Positions 54,396-62,769 of a stretch of 64,000 nt of DNA are shown here, in pieces (within the stretch, counting starts at the first letter, position 1; each line of letters opens with the position of its first letter). Both the position numbers and the translations under genes were made by a program. Source of the DNA: Bacteroidales bacterium (GTDB lineage: Bacteria; Bacteroidota; Bacteroidia; Bacteroidales; UBA932); the NCBI GenBank assembly GCA_024693285.1, contig JAILLE010000044.1, forward strand, positions 1 to 64,000, given 5' to 3'. The notes under the pieces were generated by a model, which made no database searches, had not been told where the DNA came from, and was given only the letters and a program-made list of their open reading frames with translations.

Positions 54396-57296
54396 TTATA
54401 GTTTATTAAGCTTATACACAACAAACCTGACACCCTCAGAGTTATTCTTGAAACGGAACGGCTCAAGCCTCGTCACCGAACGTCCGGCAGAGACAGGAAC
54501 GCCCTTGAATGACTTACGCTCCAACACCTTGCCCTTCTCATTCTGAAGCTCAACTGTCAAATTCACCGAGCAGGCTTCATCCATATTGAATATCACCGGA
54601 CGAATCTCATCGCCGGGGCCGTAAGCCACATCGACATCATCGCTCCCCGCCCAAGTTCTTCCGAACACCATCCTGTTGGCATGGAAAGCCAATTTAGGGA
54701 CATTGAAAGGGTCCACAAGCGGTTTCTGGTACGTGAACATATTGGGGCCCGACTCCAGAGAGCACCATGAGAAGCCGCAGACTCCGAGAAGGGTCTGGAT
54801 CTTCATGGATTCCCAAGCCGAGAAGGCCTGGTACGCCTGGCTGATCCTCCACTCACTTGCCTCCAAGCGCCTTCCGACATTAGCTTCCTCGTAATTCTTC
54901 TCGTAGGAGAACACTTTATAGAACGGTTCCTTGCGGCCAAGAGCCCAGTTTAGCTGGGCGATGGACTCCTCGTGCTCAAAATTGAAGTAGCACACATCCT
55001 TAGCGTCCAGACACTCTTTAGCCCAGGGACTAGGAATATTCCGCAAATGGCTCCAGTCATTGTCATATCCTGAATACGAATCCTGGCTTCCTCGGGTAAC
55101 CATCTTATACGTCAGCCAAGGGTTACGGGGCAAAGGATTCCCTTTGTAATCAATTGTGCCATCGTAGTTTCCGTAATGGGAATGCTGCCAAAAAGATGTC
55201 GGGGAAATAAGGCGGCTCGAATCTGTCCCGGCAATGGTGGAGATTATGTTCGTGAAGTAATCACCCGTATCGCTGAAATCATGCGTCTTGAATCTGTTAG
55301 GATGGTTGCTGGCCTCCCACATGGTGATCGAAGGATGATTGAAAACCGACTTCATATAAAGCGGATAGTTCTCGATGTCCACGTTCCAGACCTCTCCTTC
55401 ACGAATCCAGCCGGAAGTCTGCCAAATGAGGTAAAGTCCAAGCTGGTCGGCATATTCAGCGTATCTCGCGTCATTGAGGCCCTCCGGGGTGGAGCCTTCA
55501 GCATGCACGTGGATTCTTAACAGGTTGCCCAGAGCCTTGGCCATCAACACATCCTTCATGACCATCTCGTCGGTGGCGCAACGAATTGTGACCGGTGTGT
55601 TCTCGACAGGGAGACGGTAACCGAATATCTGGCCTCCGTTCAACATCTCAGGCTTGTGATTGATGAATAGCTCACCTTTAATCTGCTCAATCAGGCGGAC
55701 GCCAGTCGTTGTGACATAGTCATCAATCGGCTTCCCGGACTCATCCTTGAGAATGACCTCAACCTTGTAAAGCTTTGGATCATAGGGGAACCAGAGCGCG
55801 GGATCGTCCAGCTCGAGGTCAATGTCGACATTATTTTCGACTCGCGGCCTTAAATCGATCTCACGGGAAAGAGAGGCGACCTTGGGACCATCCTCGGGGA
55901 ACCAAGGGAAGTAATTGATTTCCAAGCTTCCTTTCCAAGAGTCTCTGGTCTCGTTACTCAAAATTATCCTATGGTGCTGAAGGGCTTTGGAGCCCTCAAG
56001 GGCGGCCGTGTGGACCAATGCTCCGGCCAGATGTTCGCGAGTCCCGTTCAAAACCAGTGTCGCCCGGCCCAATGACCATCCGAAATTATGGTCCGAAGTG
56101 GAGTGGAGCATCGTGTTTGTAGAGAAATATGGCTTCACCCTGACCGCGATGACATTCTCCTCACCCGGCTTGAGATACTCGCTGACATCTATGTTTCTGG
56201 GAATCTTGCCTTTAAGGACAGCCACCGGTTCTCCGTTGACCCAGACATCTCCAGCAGGGTCGATTGACTCAAGCCCGAGATACGCGCGAGCGAACTCACC
56301 GATCTTCACCTTTGTCCTGAGATAATAACTCTCGCCCGCAGACTTTTGCCCACCAAGAGCTGACGGTAGGAGGACTATCTCCCAAGCGGAGTCGTCATAT
56401 CCATTATCCTGCCAACCCGCCATGGAAGGAACATCGTTAAAATCCTCATCGTAAATCATTTCCGACCAATACGGAGTACCACGATCATCCAAGTGAGGGA
56501 CGAAAGCATACAAAGCGAACTTATCGACGGAGGCCTTGCCTTCGGAAGCATCGAGGGCAAAAGAAGTGATCACCTCGGAGCCCGTCACTACTGGTGCGGT
56601 CTGCTTGTCCACAGGGACTTCCACCTCATACGATGGAGAGTCAAGGTAAATCTCACGTACGGTTTTCCCTTCCGACGACAGGAATAGCCTGCGGTTGGGA
56701 AGGTCACCGTATATTTCAAAATCCTTGAGTGGACCGACTGGGATATCAATGCGGTTGGAAGAGTTCAGTATAACATGCAGGCCCTGAGAGACTTCCGCCA
56801 AAGAAACCTTCATTCTGAAACGCCAGTCAAGGGCAGGGATCTCAGGAGAGACCGACTTCCCGTCAAGGACTAGACACCCGTCAGAAATCCTGGCACCAGA
56901 GGCGGTCCATTTTGCCCAACCCACTGCCTGCGAGGCCTCCTTGCCTTTTTTATATCCATAAGCTTTCCATTCATCAAGGCGGATTGTACGCCTGATGGAT
57001 GTCAAAGGCTGAGGCTTTATTCCAGCCAGTTTTTCTTCTATGTCTGATTCCTTGAACAGAGGGGTGTCAAGCCCGGGATCTCCCCAGAACTTGGAAGCAT
57101 ATGTGGCATAACTATTCAGAAAAGCCAAGCGCTGGACATTGTCAAACACTTCCGTCTCCCCATGGAGATCGGTAACCCCATCAGCCTTAGGATCTTTCGA
57201 AAAAAACCGGCCTTCGAAGGTAGTGACTTGCTGCGCGCTTGAGGCGAATAATGAAAGAAATACTAAAAGACAACAAAGAAAAACCTTCTTACTCAT
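54396..57296 (-). CDS. Large GH2-like glycoside hydrolase, unusual acid/base motif
   Basis: 966 residues. Signal peptide ending SSAQQV. N-terminal extra beta domain (about 1-300), then a GH2 sugar-binding jelly-roll with PAGDVWVNGEPVAVLKG (about 350), an immunoglobulin-like domain and a TIM barrel. The barrel reads SITMWEASNHPN (about 660), where GH2 enzymes have W-x-x-N-E, so the acid/base Glu of the NE dyad is a His and a Glu stands three residues before. The nucleophile-like Glu is in YFNFEHEES (about 773). It is first gene of a minus-strand run with the RbsD/FucU-like, SGNH, DUF1295 and YfcC genes. Confidence 0.82.
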   Translation of the reverse strand: MSKKVFLCCLLVFLSLFASSAQQVTTFEGRFFSKDPKADGVTDLHGETEVFDNVQRLAFLNSYATYASKFWGDPGLDTPLFKESDIEEKLAGIKPQPLTSIRRTIRLDEWKAYGYKKGKEASQAVGWAKWTASGARISDGCLVLDGKSVSPEIPALDWRFRMKVSLAEVSQGLHVILNSSNRIDIPVGPLKDFEIYGDLPNRRLFLSSEGKTVREIYLDSPSYEVEVPVDKQTAPVVTGSEVITSFALDASEGKASVDKFALYAFVPHLDDRGTPYWSEMIYDEDFNDVPSMAGWQDNGYDDSAWEIVLLPSALGGQKSAGESYYLRTKVKIGEFARAYLGLESIDPAGDVWVNGEPVAVLKGKIPRNIDVSEYLKPGEENVIAVRVKPYFSTNTMLHSTSDHNFGWSLGRATLVLNGTREHLAGALVHTAALEGSKALQHHRIILSNETRDSWKGSLEINYFPWFPEDGPKVASLSREIDLRPRVENNVDIDLELDDPALWFPYDPKLYKVEVILKDESGKPIDDYVTTTGVRLIEQIKGELFINHKPEMLNGGQIFGYRLPVENTPVTIRCATDEMVMKDVLMAKALGNLLRIHVHAEGSTPEGLNDARYAEYADQLGLYLIWQTSGWIREGEVWNVDIENYPLYMKSVFNHPSITMWEASNHPNRFKTHDFSDTGDYFTNIISTIAGTDSSRLISPTSFWQHSHYGNYDGTIDYKGNPLPRNPWLTYKMVTRGSQDSYSGYDNDWSHLRNIPSPWAKECLDAKDVCYFNFEHEESIAQLNWALGRKEPFYKVFSYEKNYEEANVGRRLEASEWRISQAYQAFSAWESMKIQTLLGVCGFSWCSLESGPNMFTYQKPLVDPFNVPKLAFHANRMVFGRTWAGSDDVDVAYGPGDEIRPVIFNMDEACSVNLTVELQNEKGKVLERKSFKGVPVSAGRSVTRLEPFRFKNNSEGVRFVVYKLNKL

Positions 57297-57364
57297 CTTG
57301 ACAGTTGTTATCGTTTATACGCGAATGTACATAATTATCAGCCACATTTCAAGTCAAAAATGCC

Positions 57365-57372
57365 TATATTTG
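57365..57372 (+). promoter_or_regulatory. Bacteroidota -7 promoter box for the two-domain esterase, next to the start codon
   Basis: TATATTTG, then GGAT and the ATG at 57377. The transcript would start at the start codon. Confidence 0.55.
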
Positions 57373-57376
57373 GGAT

Positions 57377-59260
57377 ATGAAAAGATTCTTTCTGACTCTC
57401 GCGGTATTCGCTTCCGCTTTTCTCTCAGCCCAGGAGTATCCAGGTGAGAAATCCACTTGGGAAGGATGTGACAGATATGATTTCCAGGTCGAGGGCAGGG
57501 ATGCCCTTGTGGTGATTCCGAAAAAAGCCGCACCGGGGAATCCATGGATCTGGCGGCCTGCGTTTTTCGGAGCCTTCCCTTCTGTGGATCAGGCGCTTCT
57601 GAAGGAAGGCTGGCATCTCGCCTATTACGATGTGACTCATTTATATGGCAGTCCCAGGGCCGTCAAACTGGCCAAATCTTTCTATGACTATGTTGTCCCG
57701 GCTTTCAATTTGGACAAAAAGGTCTGTGTCGAAGGTTTCAGCCGGGGAGGTTATTTCACGTTCGCTTGGGCGGACGCTTATCCCGAGACTGTCTCTTGCC
57801 TGTATGTCGACGCACCTGTCTGCGACATTACATCCTGGCCCGGGCGGCATCAGCCGGAGTTCTGGAATGGCTTTCTGGAAGAGTGGGGTGTGAAAGACGA
57901 GGATGTGGACAGTAGCTTCATCGGCAATGCCCTCAACCATCTTCCACGTATCGCCAAAGCAGGAATACCAATCATTTCCGTCTGCGGTGGAGCGGATGAG
58001 GGAGTACCTTATGATGAGAATATGCATAAGGTCAGAGATGCCTACCAGGCCATGGGAGGTGTAGTCGAGGTTATCGTCAAGCCGGACTGCGGACACCATC
58101 CCCACAGCCTGGAGGACCCGACTCCGGTTGTGGACTTCATCAAGGCCCACACTGATTCGTTCACCGCCGAACAGAGAATCAATCTCCACGGCAATCTGGA
58201 CAACTCGTTGGAAGCGATGACCGTACGAAAAAAGGCAACAGTCGCTTTCCTCGGCGGCTCCATAACAGAAATGGAAGGCTGGAAAGAGATGGTCAAGGAC
58301 GATCTCGGGCAGCGTTTCCCGGACACCGAGTTCACTTTCATCGATGCTGGAATATCCTCACTTGGCTCGACTCCCCACGCTTTCCGCTTCCAGGAAGATG
58401 TGCTGGCTAAGGGTGTGCCTGATCTCTTGTTCGTGGAGGCGGCGGTCAATGACCACACTAATTTCTTCGGCCCAAAGGAACAGGTTCTTGGGATGGAAGG
58501 CATTGCCCGTCATGCGCTTAAGGCCAATCCTTACATGGACATCATATTCCTTCATTTCATCTACGACCCGTTCATTCCATTACTGGTCAGCGGAGAGATA
58601 CCAGATGTCATCCTCAATCATGAGAGGGTCGCCAACCACTACCATCTTAACTCAATTGATCTGGCATCTGAGGTCGCGGCCAGAATGAAGGCTGACGAGT
58701 TTGATTGGGACACATTCGGCGGCACCCATCCTGCCCCGTTCGGTCATAAGATTTACGCCGCGGCCATTGAGAGCCTGCTTGACGCGCAGACAAAACCAGC
58801 CAAGGCTTATTCCAGAGCCCCGCACCCCCTACCGGAGAAACCCCTGGAGGCTAATTGTTACGAGAACGGGCACCTTCTTCCTCCGACTTCAGCGCTGAAA
58901 CTCAAGGGCTTCCACCTCGAAGAGGATTGGATGCCGACTGATGGAGCCGGGACTCGTAAGCAATATGTCCATGTCCCGACATTGGTCTGTGAGGAAGGAG
59001 GATCTCTCATACTTGAGTTCGACGGCAAGGCTATTGGGCTCTACTGCACCTGCGGTCCAAGCGCCGGAATCTTGTCCTACACTATCGACGGGAAGGAATA
59101 TCCCCTGCTCGACACGTTCACCCCTTGGAGCAAAGGATTGCATATCCCATGGCTTCACATGCTCGCTGACAATCTCGAGCCTGGACATCATGTGCTCAAG
59201 CTCAAAGTCCTGAAAGGCGACCGCTCCGGATGCTTCATTCGAAACTTTGCGGTCAACTGA
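57377..59260 (+). CDS. Two-domain secreted esterase (alpha/beta hydrolase plus SGNH hydrolase)
   Basis: 627 residues with a signal peptide ending LSAQEY. The N-terminal domain (about 20-260) is an alpha/beta hydrolase: nucleophile in VEGFSRGGYF (about 122) and catalytic His in KPDCGHHPHSLEDP. The C-terminal domain (about 285-460) is an SGNH hydrolase: FLGGSITEMEGW (Ser), FVEAAVNDHTNFF (Asn) and GGTHPAPFGH (Asp/His region). A beta-rich ending (about 500-627) may bind carbohydrate. Two hydrolases fused suggest removal of two ester types from one glycan. Divergent from the large GH2-like gene. Confidence 0.85.
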   Translation: MKRFFLTLAVFASAFLSAQEYPGEKSTWEGCDRYDFQVEGRDALVVIPKKAAPGNPWIWRPAFFGAFPSVDQALLKEGWHLAYYDVTHLYGSPRAVKLAKSFYDYVVPAFNLDKKVCVEGFSRGGYFTFAWADAYPETVSCLYVDAPVCDITSWPGRHQPEFWNGFLEEWGVKDEDVDSSFIGNALNHLPRIAKAGIPIISVCGGADEGVPYDENMHKVRDAYQAMGGVVEVIVKPDCGHHPHSLEDPTPVVDFIKAHTDSFTAEQRINLHGNLDNSLEAMTVRKKATVAFLGGSITEMEGWKEMVKDDLGQRFPDTEFTFIDAGISSLGSTPHAFRFQEDVLAKGVPDLLFVEAAVNDHTNFFGPKEQVLGMEGIARHALKANPYMDIIFLHFIYDPFIPLLVSGEIPDVILNHERVANHYHLNSIDLASEVAARMKADEFDWDTFGGTHPAPFGHKIYAAAIESLLDAQTKPAKAYSRAPHPLPEKPLEANCYENGHLLPPTSALKLKGFHLEEDWMPTDGAGTRKQYVHVPTLVCEEGGSLILEFDGKAIGLYCTCGPSAGILSYTIDGKEYPLLDTFTPWSKGLHIPWLHMLADNLEPGHHVLKLKVLKGDRSGCFIRNFAVN

Positions 59261-59339
59261 CACTCTTCCGAGAAGTAATCGTTTGGAAATCTTGGAATTG
59301 CTTAATATCTTTATTGACTGAACGACTAAGGACGGATAT

Positions 59340-61208
59340 ATGAAAAAGACTATTTTTAAAGTGGCCACTGCCATTGCGGTTACCATGCTATCTTCAGCGA
59401 TTATTTTCAGTTGCGGACCAGAGGAGCAACCCGGCGGAAATAACGGAGGAAATGATAATGTACCGGTGACTCCCTCCACGATCGCTGTGACGGGAGTGTC
59501 ACTAAACAAGAGTTCGCTCAGCCTGGAGGAGGGAGGATCGGAGACCCTTGTCGCGACTGTCACTCCTGACAACGCCACTAACAAGACTGTGAGTTGGAAA
59601 TCATCCGCTTCTGGAGTCGCGACCGTCGACGGAAACGGGAAGGTGACTGCCGTCAAAACCGGTACAGCCACCATAACCGTCACCACATCAGATGGTTCCA
59701 AGACAGCTTCCTGTGAGGTGAAAGTCTCCGCCAAAATAATCGAGGTGCAAAGTGTCGCGGTCTCCCCGGAGACGGCTGTAATCTATGAGGGCGAGACAGT
59801 GGCGCTTTCAGCCACGATATCCCCGGAAAACGCGTCCGACAAAAGCATCACCTGGGAAAGCCGCTCTCCGGGTATCGCGGTCGTGGACAACAAGGGAGTG
59901 GTCACTGGCGTCTCGAATGGCATCGTGTATATCGATGCGAAGGCCGGGAACGGGATTAAGGGGACTTGCGGTATTCATGTCAAAAAAGACTTGAGGCTCA
60001 AGGGAATAGCCCTCTCAAAAAGCGAGTTGGAGGTTACTATGGGCAAAACGGAACAGCTTGAGGTCACGTTCACTCCTGCCGATGCGGAGAATAAGAACGT
60101 CACATGGAAAAGCTCCAATAACACCGTGGCAACCGTATCTTCCACAGGTGAGGTAAAGGGTATGGACGTTGGCGAGGCTATCATAACGGCCACCTCAGAG
60201 GAAGGAGGATTTAAGGCCACTTGCAAGGTCAAGGTACTCGCGGTCTTAAAGCCTGGCGTCTATTGGGCGCAGAACCGCTACCTTTATCGCGATGGAGAGA
60301 ATCTCAATATACCATTAGCGTTCGGGGTCAGTATCGATCCTGTCGGCGACATGTATTATTGCTCCATGCACCGGACTAATGTCAGCAACACCTGGCATAT
60401 ATTCTGGAATGGAGTCGCGTATTTCAGATTCAGCGAAGACTGCAACGGGGTTTATTCAACCTCCGGTGGAGGATATTACTTCATCCCTGACAACAACACC
60501 GACCATTCTGTCATGCGGACATGGAAGATAGATCCCAAAGCCGGTAAAGCCAAAGAGATAGAAGTGTATAAAGGGCAAGCCCATTCGTTCTGGATCAATG
60601 ACATGACAGCCGATTCAAAGGGCAACCTTTATATCGCGGGATACATAAAAAACAGTTCCGGATATTATACTGCCACACTTTGGAAAATCGATCCGAACGA
60701 TAATGTCACAAAGACTTCGCTTTCAAGTGGCTCCACAAAGAGCGCGGAGGCTGTCGATGCCGTGGCTTTGAACAAAAATGGCGACGTCTTCTGCCTTGTG
60801 TGGGACGGGACATATGGCACAGATGGTTATTGTAACCTTTACCTCTACAAGAATGGAGTCAAGCAATATCTTGTCACCAGCAAATGCGTCAGGCAGTCCT
60901 CACAATGTTGCGATATCGCTGTCCTTGGCAACGATGTCTATATCCTTGTGAATGAATTAGTCAGTCATAACCCATCGGAGGCGAAGATCGCTAAGAACCA
61001 GGTTTACAAGAACAAAAATGCCTTGTACAATCTGATGCAAGGCGAGAGTGTGTACCCAATGGACATAGCTGTCACCTCAAAAGGGGACGTCTATTGTTCC
61101 GGATACGATAATGGCAAAAATACCCAGTATTATATCTGGAAGAATGGGAAGGCCCTTTACTCTCTTTCAAAGAGCATTGATCCGAACAGCTTGGTAATCA
61201 AAGAATAA
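59340..61208 (+). CDS. BIG2-domain surface lipoprotein with three Ig-like domains and a propeller-like C-terminus
   Basis: 622 residues. Lipoprotein signal with lipobox IIFSCGPEE. Three BIG2 bacterial immunoglobulin-like domains (about 45-130, 131-215, 216-300) repeat motifs such as VTPDNATNKTVSWKSS. The C-terminal 320 residues hold repeated blade-like elements (DMTADSKGNLYIAGY, VALNKNGDVFCLV, DIAVTSKGDVYCSGY) reminiscent of a beta-propeller. BIG2 proteins are typically surface-exposed and bind glycans or host proteins; the role here is not known. It is directly followed by a paralogue after 13 bases. Confidence 0.85.
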   Translation: MKKTIFKVATAIAVTMLSSAIIFSCGPEEQPGGNNGGNDNVPVTPSTIAVTGVSLNKSSLSLEEGGSETLVATVTPDNATNKTVSWKSSASGVATVDGNGKVTAVKTGTATITVTTSDGSKTASCEVKVSAKIIEVQSVAVSPETAVIYEGETVALSATISPENASDKSITWESRSPGIAVVDNKGVVTGVSNGIVYIDAKAGNGIKGTCGIHVKKDLRLKGIALSKSELEVTMGKTEQLEVTFTPADAENKNVTWKSSNNTVATVSSTGEVKGMDVGEAIITATSEEGGFKATCKVKVLAVLKPGVYWAQNRYLYRDGENLNIPLAFGVSIDPVGDMYYCSMHRTNVSNTWHIFWNGVAYFRFSEDCNGVYSTSGGGYYFIPDNNTDHSVMRTWKIDPKAGKAKEIEVYKGQAHSFWINDMTADSKGNLYIAGYIKNSSGYYTATLWKIDPNDNVTKTSLSSGSTKSAEAVDAVALNKNGDVFCLVWDGTYGTDGYCNLYLYKNGVKQYLVTSKCVRQSSQCCDIAVLGNDVYILVNELVSHNPSEAKIAKNQVYKNKNALYNLMQGESVYPMDIAVTSKGDVYCSGYDNGKNTQYYIWKNGKALYSLSKSIDPNSLVIKE

Positions 61209-61221
61209 AAAGACCAAAAAC

Positions 61222-62769
61222 ATGAAAAAGGCTATCCTAAAAGTGGCTGTGGCATTGTTTATAGCCGTATTGTGCTCAGCGACTGTCATCAATTGCGGAC
61301 CTCAAGAGGAACCCAGCATACCAGTGACTGGGGTTTCAATCAGTAAAACCTCCCTCAACCTAACGGAGGAAGAGACTGAGACCCTGACCGCGACCGTTAC
61401 TCCCGCGGATGCCACAAACAAAAATGTGTTCTGGAGATCCTCAAACACAAGCGTCGCCACAATTGACGCGACTGGAAAAGTGACGGCGGTAGGTGCCGGC
61501 ACCGCTAATATAACAGTGGCTGCCGCGGATGGAGGCAAAACCGCAAGCTGCTCAGTGACCGTCACAGCCAAACACAGGCCCTTGAGTAAAATTGAGATTT
61601 CTCCCGCGAAAACAGAAGTGACCTTTGGAACACCTTCGACACTCAAAATCACATACACTCCAGAAAACGCCACAAATAAGAAGGTGACGTGGAAGAGCTC
61701 GGACGAATCCATCGCCACAGTTTCAAGTGGCGGCGTGGTCGAGGGTTTTAAAGACGGAACCGTCACTATCACAGCGACTTCCGATGAAGGAAAGTTAAAC
61801 GCTAAATGCGAAGTGACAATCACATCTCTTACCAAAGCTGGTTTATATTATTTGCAGGGAAGGGATATCTACAAAGATGGTAAACTCTTTTTCACGAACT
61901 CCTATGTCAATCCCACCATCAACTTGGATGGGAATATCTATTATTACTCCGATGGCAAAGTATTCGTGAACGGAGTAACCATGTACCAGTATTCTATTAA
62001 TAGTGTGAACGGATATGAAACCGCGGCAGGCGGAGGTTATTATTTCATCGCGAACACAACTAACTCTAATTCGGATCTTTCGGTCTGGAAAATCAATCCG
62101 GTAAAGAAGACCGCGAAGCTGGTCAGCATCCACAAAGGTAAGTCTAAACACGAGGTATGGGTCGAAGATATGGCCGCGGATTCCAAAGGCAACCTTTACA
62201 TAGCAGGTCATTTAACGAGGGAAGACGGAGTCCACATCGCCACCCTATGGAAATTGGATACCAGTGACAAAGTCACGGCTACTTCTTATTCTGACGGCAC
62301 TGGAATCAAGGTCGGCCCGACTGTTGACGCGGTGGCGGTGAACAAGAATGATGACGTGTTCTGCCTTGTCTACGAAGGTGAATTCAGTTCCTCAGGCTAT
62401 TATGTTGAAAACCTGTATAAAAACGGCAAGAAGCAATATGCTGTAACCAAGTCAGGTGACAGGTCTTACTCGGAAAGCTGTGATATCGCTGTCAACGGTA
62501 ATGACGTGTATTCGGTTATTTGCGAATATGGCGGGAAGAGTAATTCCTCATGCGTCAAAGTCTACAAGAACAAAAACAGGCTATACACTGTTCAACCAGA
62601 TGAAAACACAAACGCCGGTGACATCGCGGTCACCTCTAAGGGGGATATTTATTTCTCCGGGCATACGGGATCAGGTTCCAATATCAAAACATATATTTGG
62701 AAAAACGGGGAAATAGCTTTCACAAGCAATAGGATAATCCCGCCTCATTCCATGTTCATAAAAGAATAG
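61222..62769 (+). CDS. BIG2-domain surface lipoprotein, paralogue with two Ig-like domains
   Basis: 515 residues. Lipobox TVINCGPQ. Two BIG2 domains (about 35-115, 116-200) and the same propeller-like C-terminus (DMAADSKGNLYIAGH, VAVNKNDDVFCLV, DIAVTSKGDIYFSGH) as the preceding gene. The pair differs by one BIG2 domain, as after a tandem duplication with loss or gain of a domain. Its 3' end overlaps the convergent partial glycosidase gene by 25 bases. Confidence 0.85.
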   Translation: MKKAILKVAVALFIAVLCSATVINCGPQEEPSIPVTGVSISKTSLNLTEEETETLTATVTPADATNKNVFWRSSNTSVATIDATGKVTAVGAGTANITVAAADGGKTASCSVTVTAKHRPLSKIEISPAKTEVTFGTPSTLKITYTPENATNKKVTWKSSDESIATVSSGGVVEGFKDGTVTITATSDEGKLNAKCEVTITSLTKAGLYYLQGRDIYKDGKLFFTNSYVNPTINLDGNIYYYSDGKVFVNGVTMYQYSINSVNGYETAAGGGYYFIANTTNSNSDLSVWKINPVKKTAKLVSIHKGKSKHEVWVEDMAADSKGNLYIAGHLTREDGVHIATLWKLDTSDKVTATSYSDGTGIKVGPTVDAVAVNKNDDVFCLVYEGEFSSSGYYVENLYKNGKKQYAVTKSGDRSYSESCDIAVNGNDVYSVICEYGGKSNSSCVKVYKNKNRLYTVQPDENTNAGDIAVTSKGDIYFSGHTGSGSNIKTYIWKNGEIAFTSNRIIPPHSMFIKE

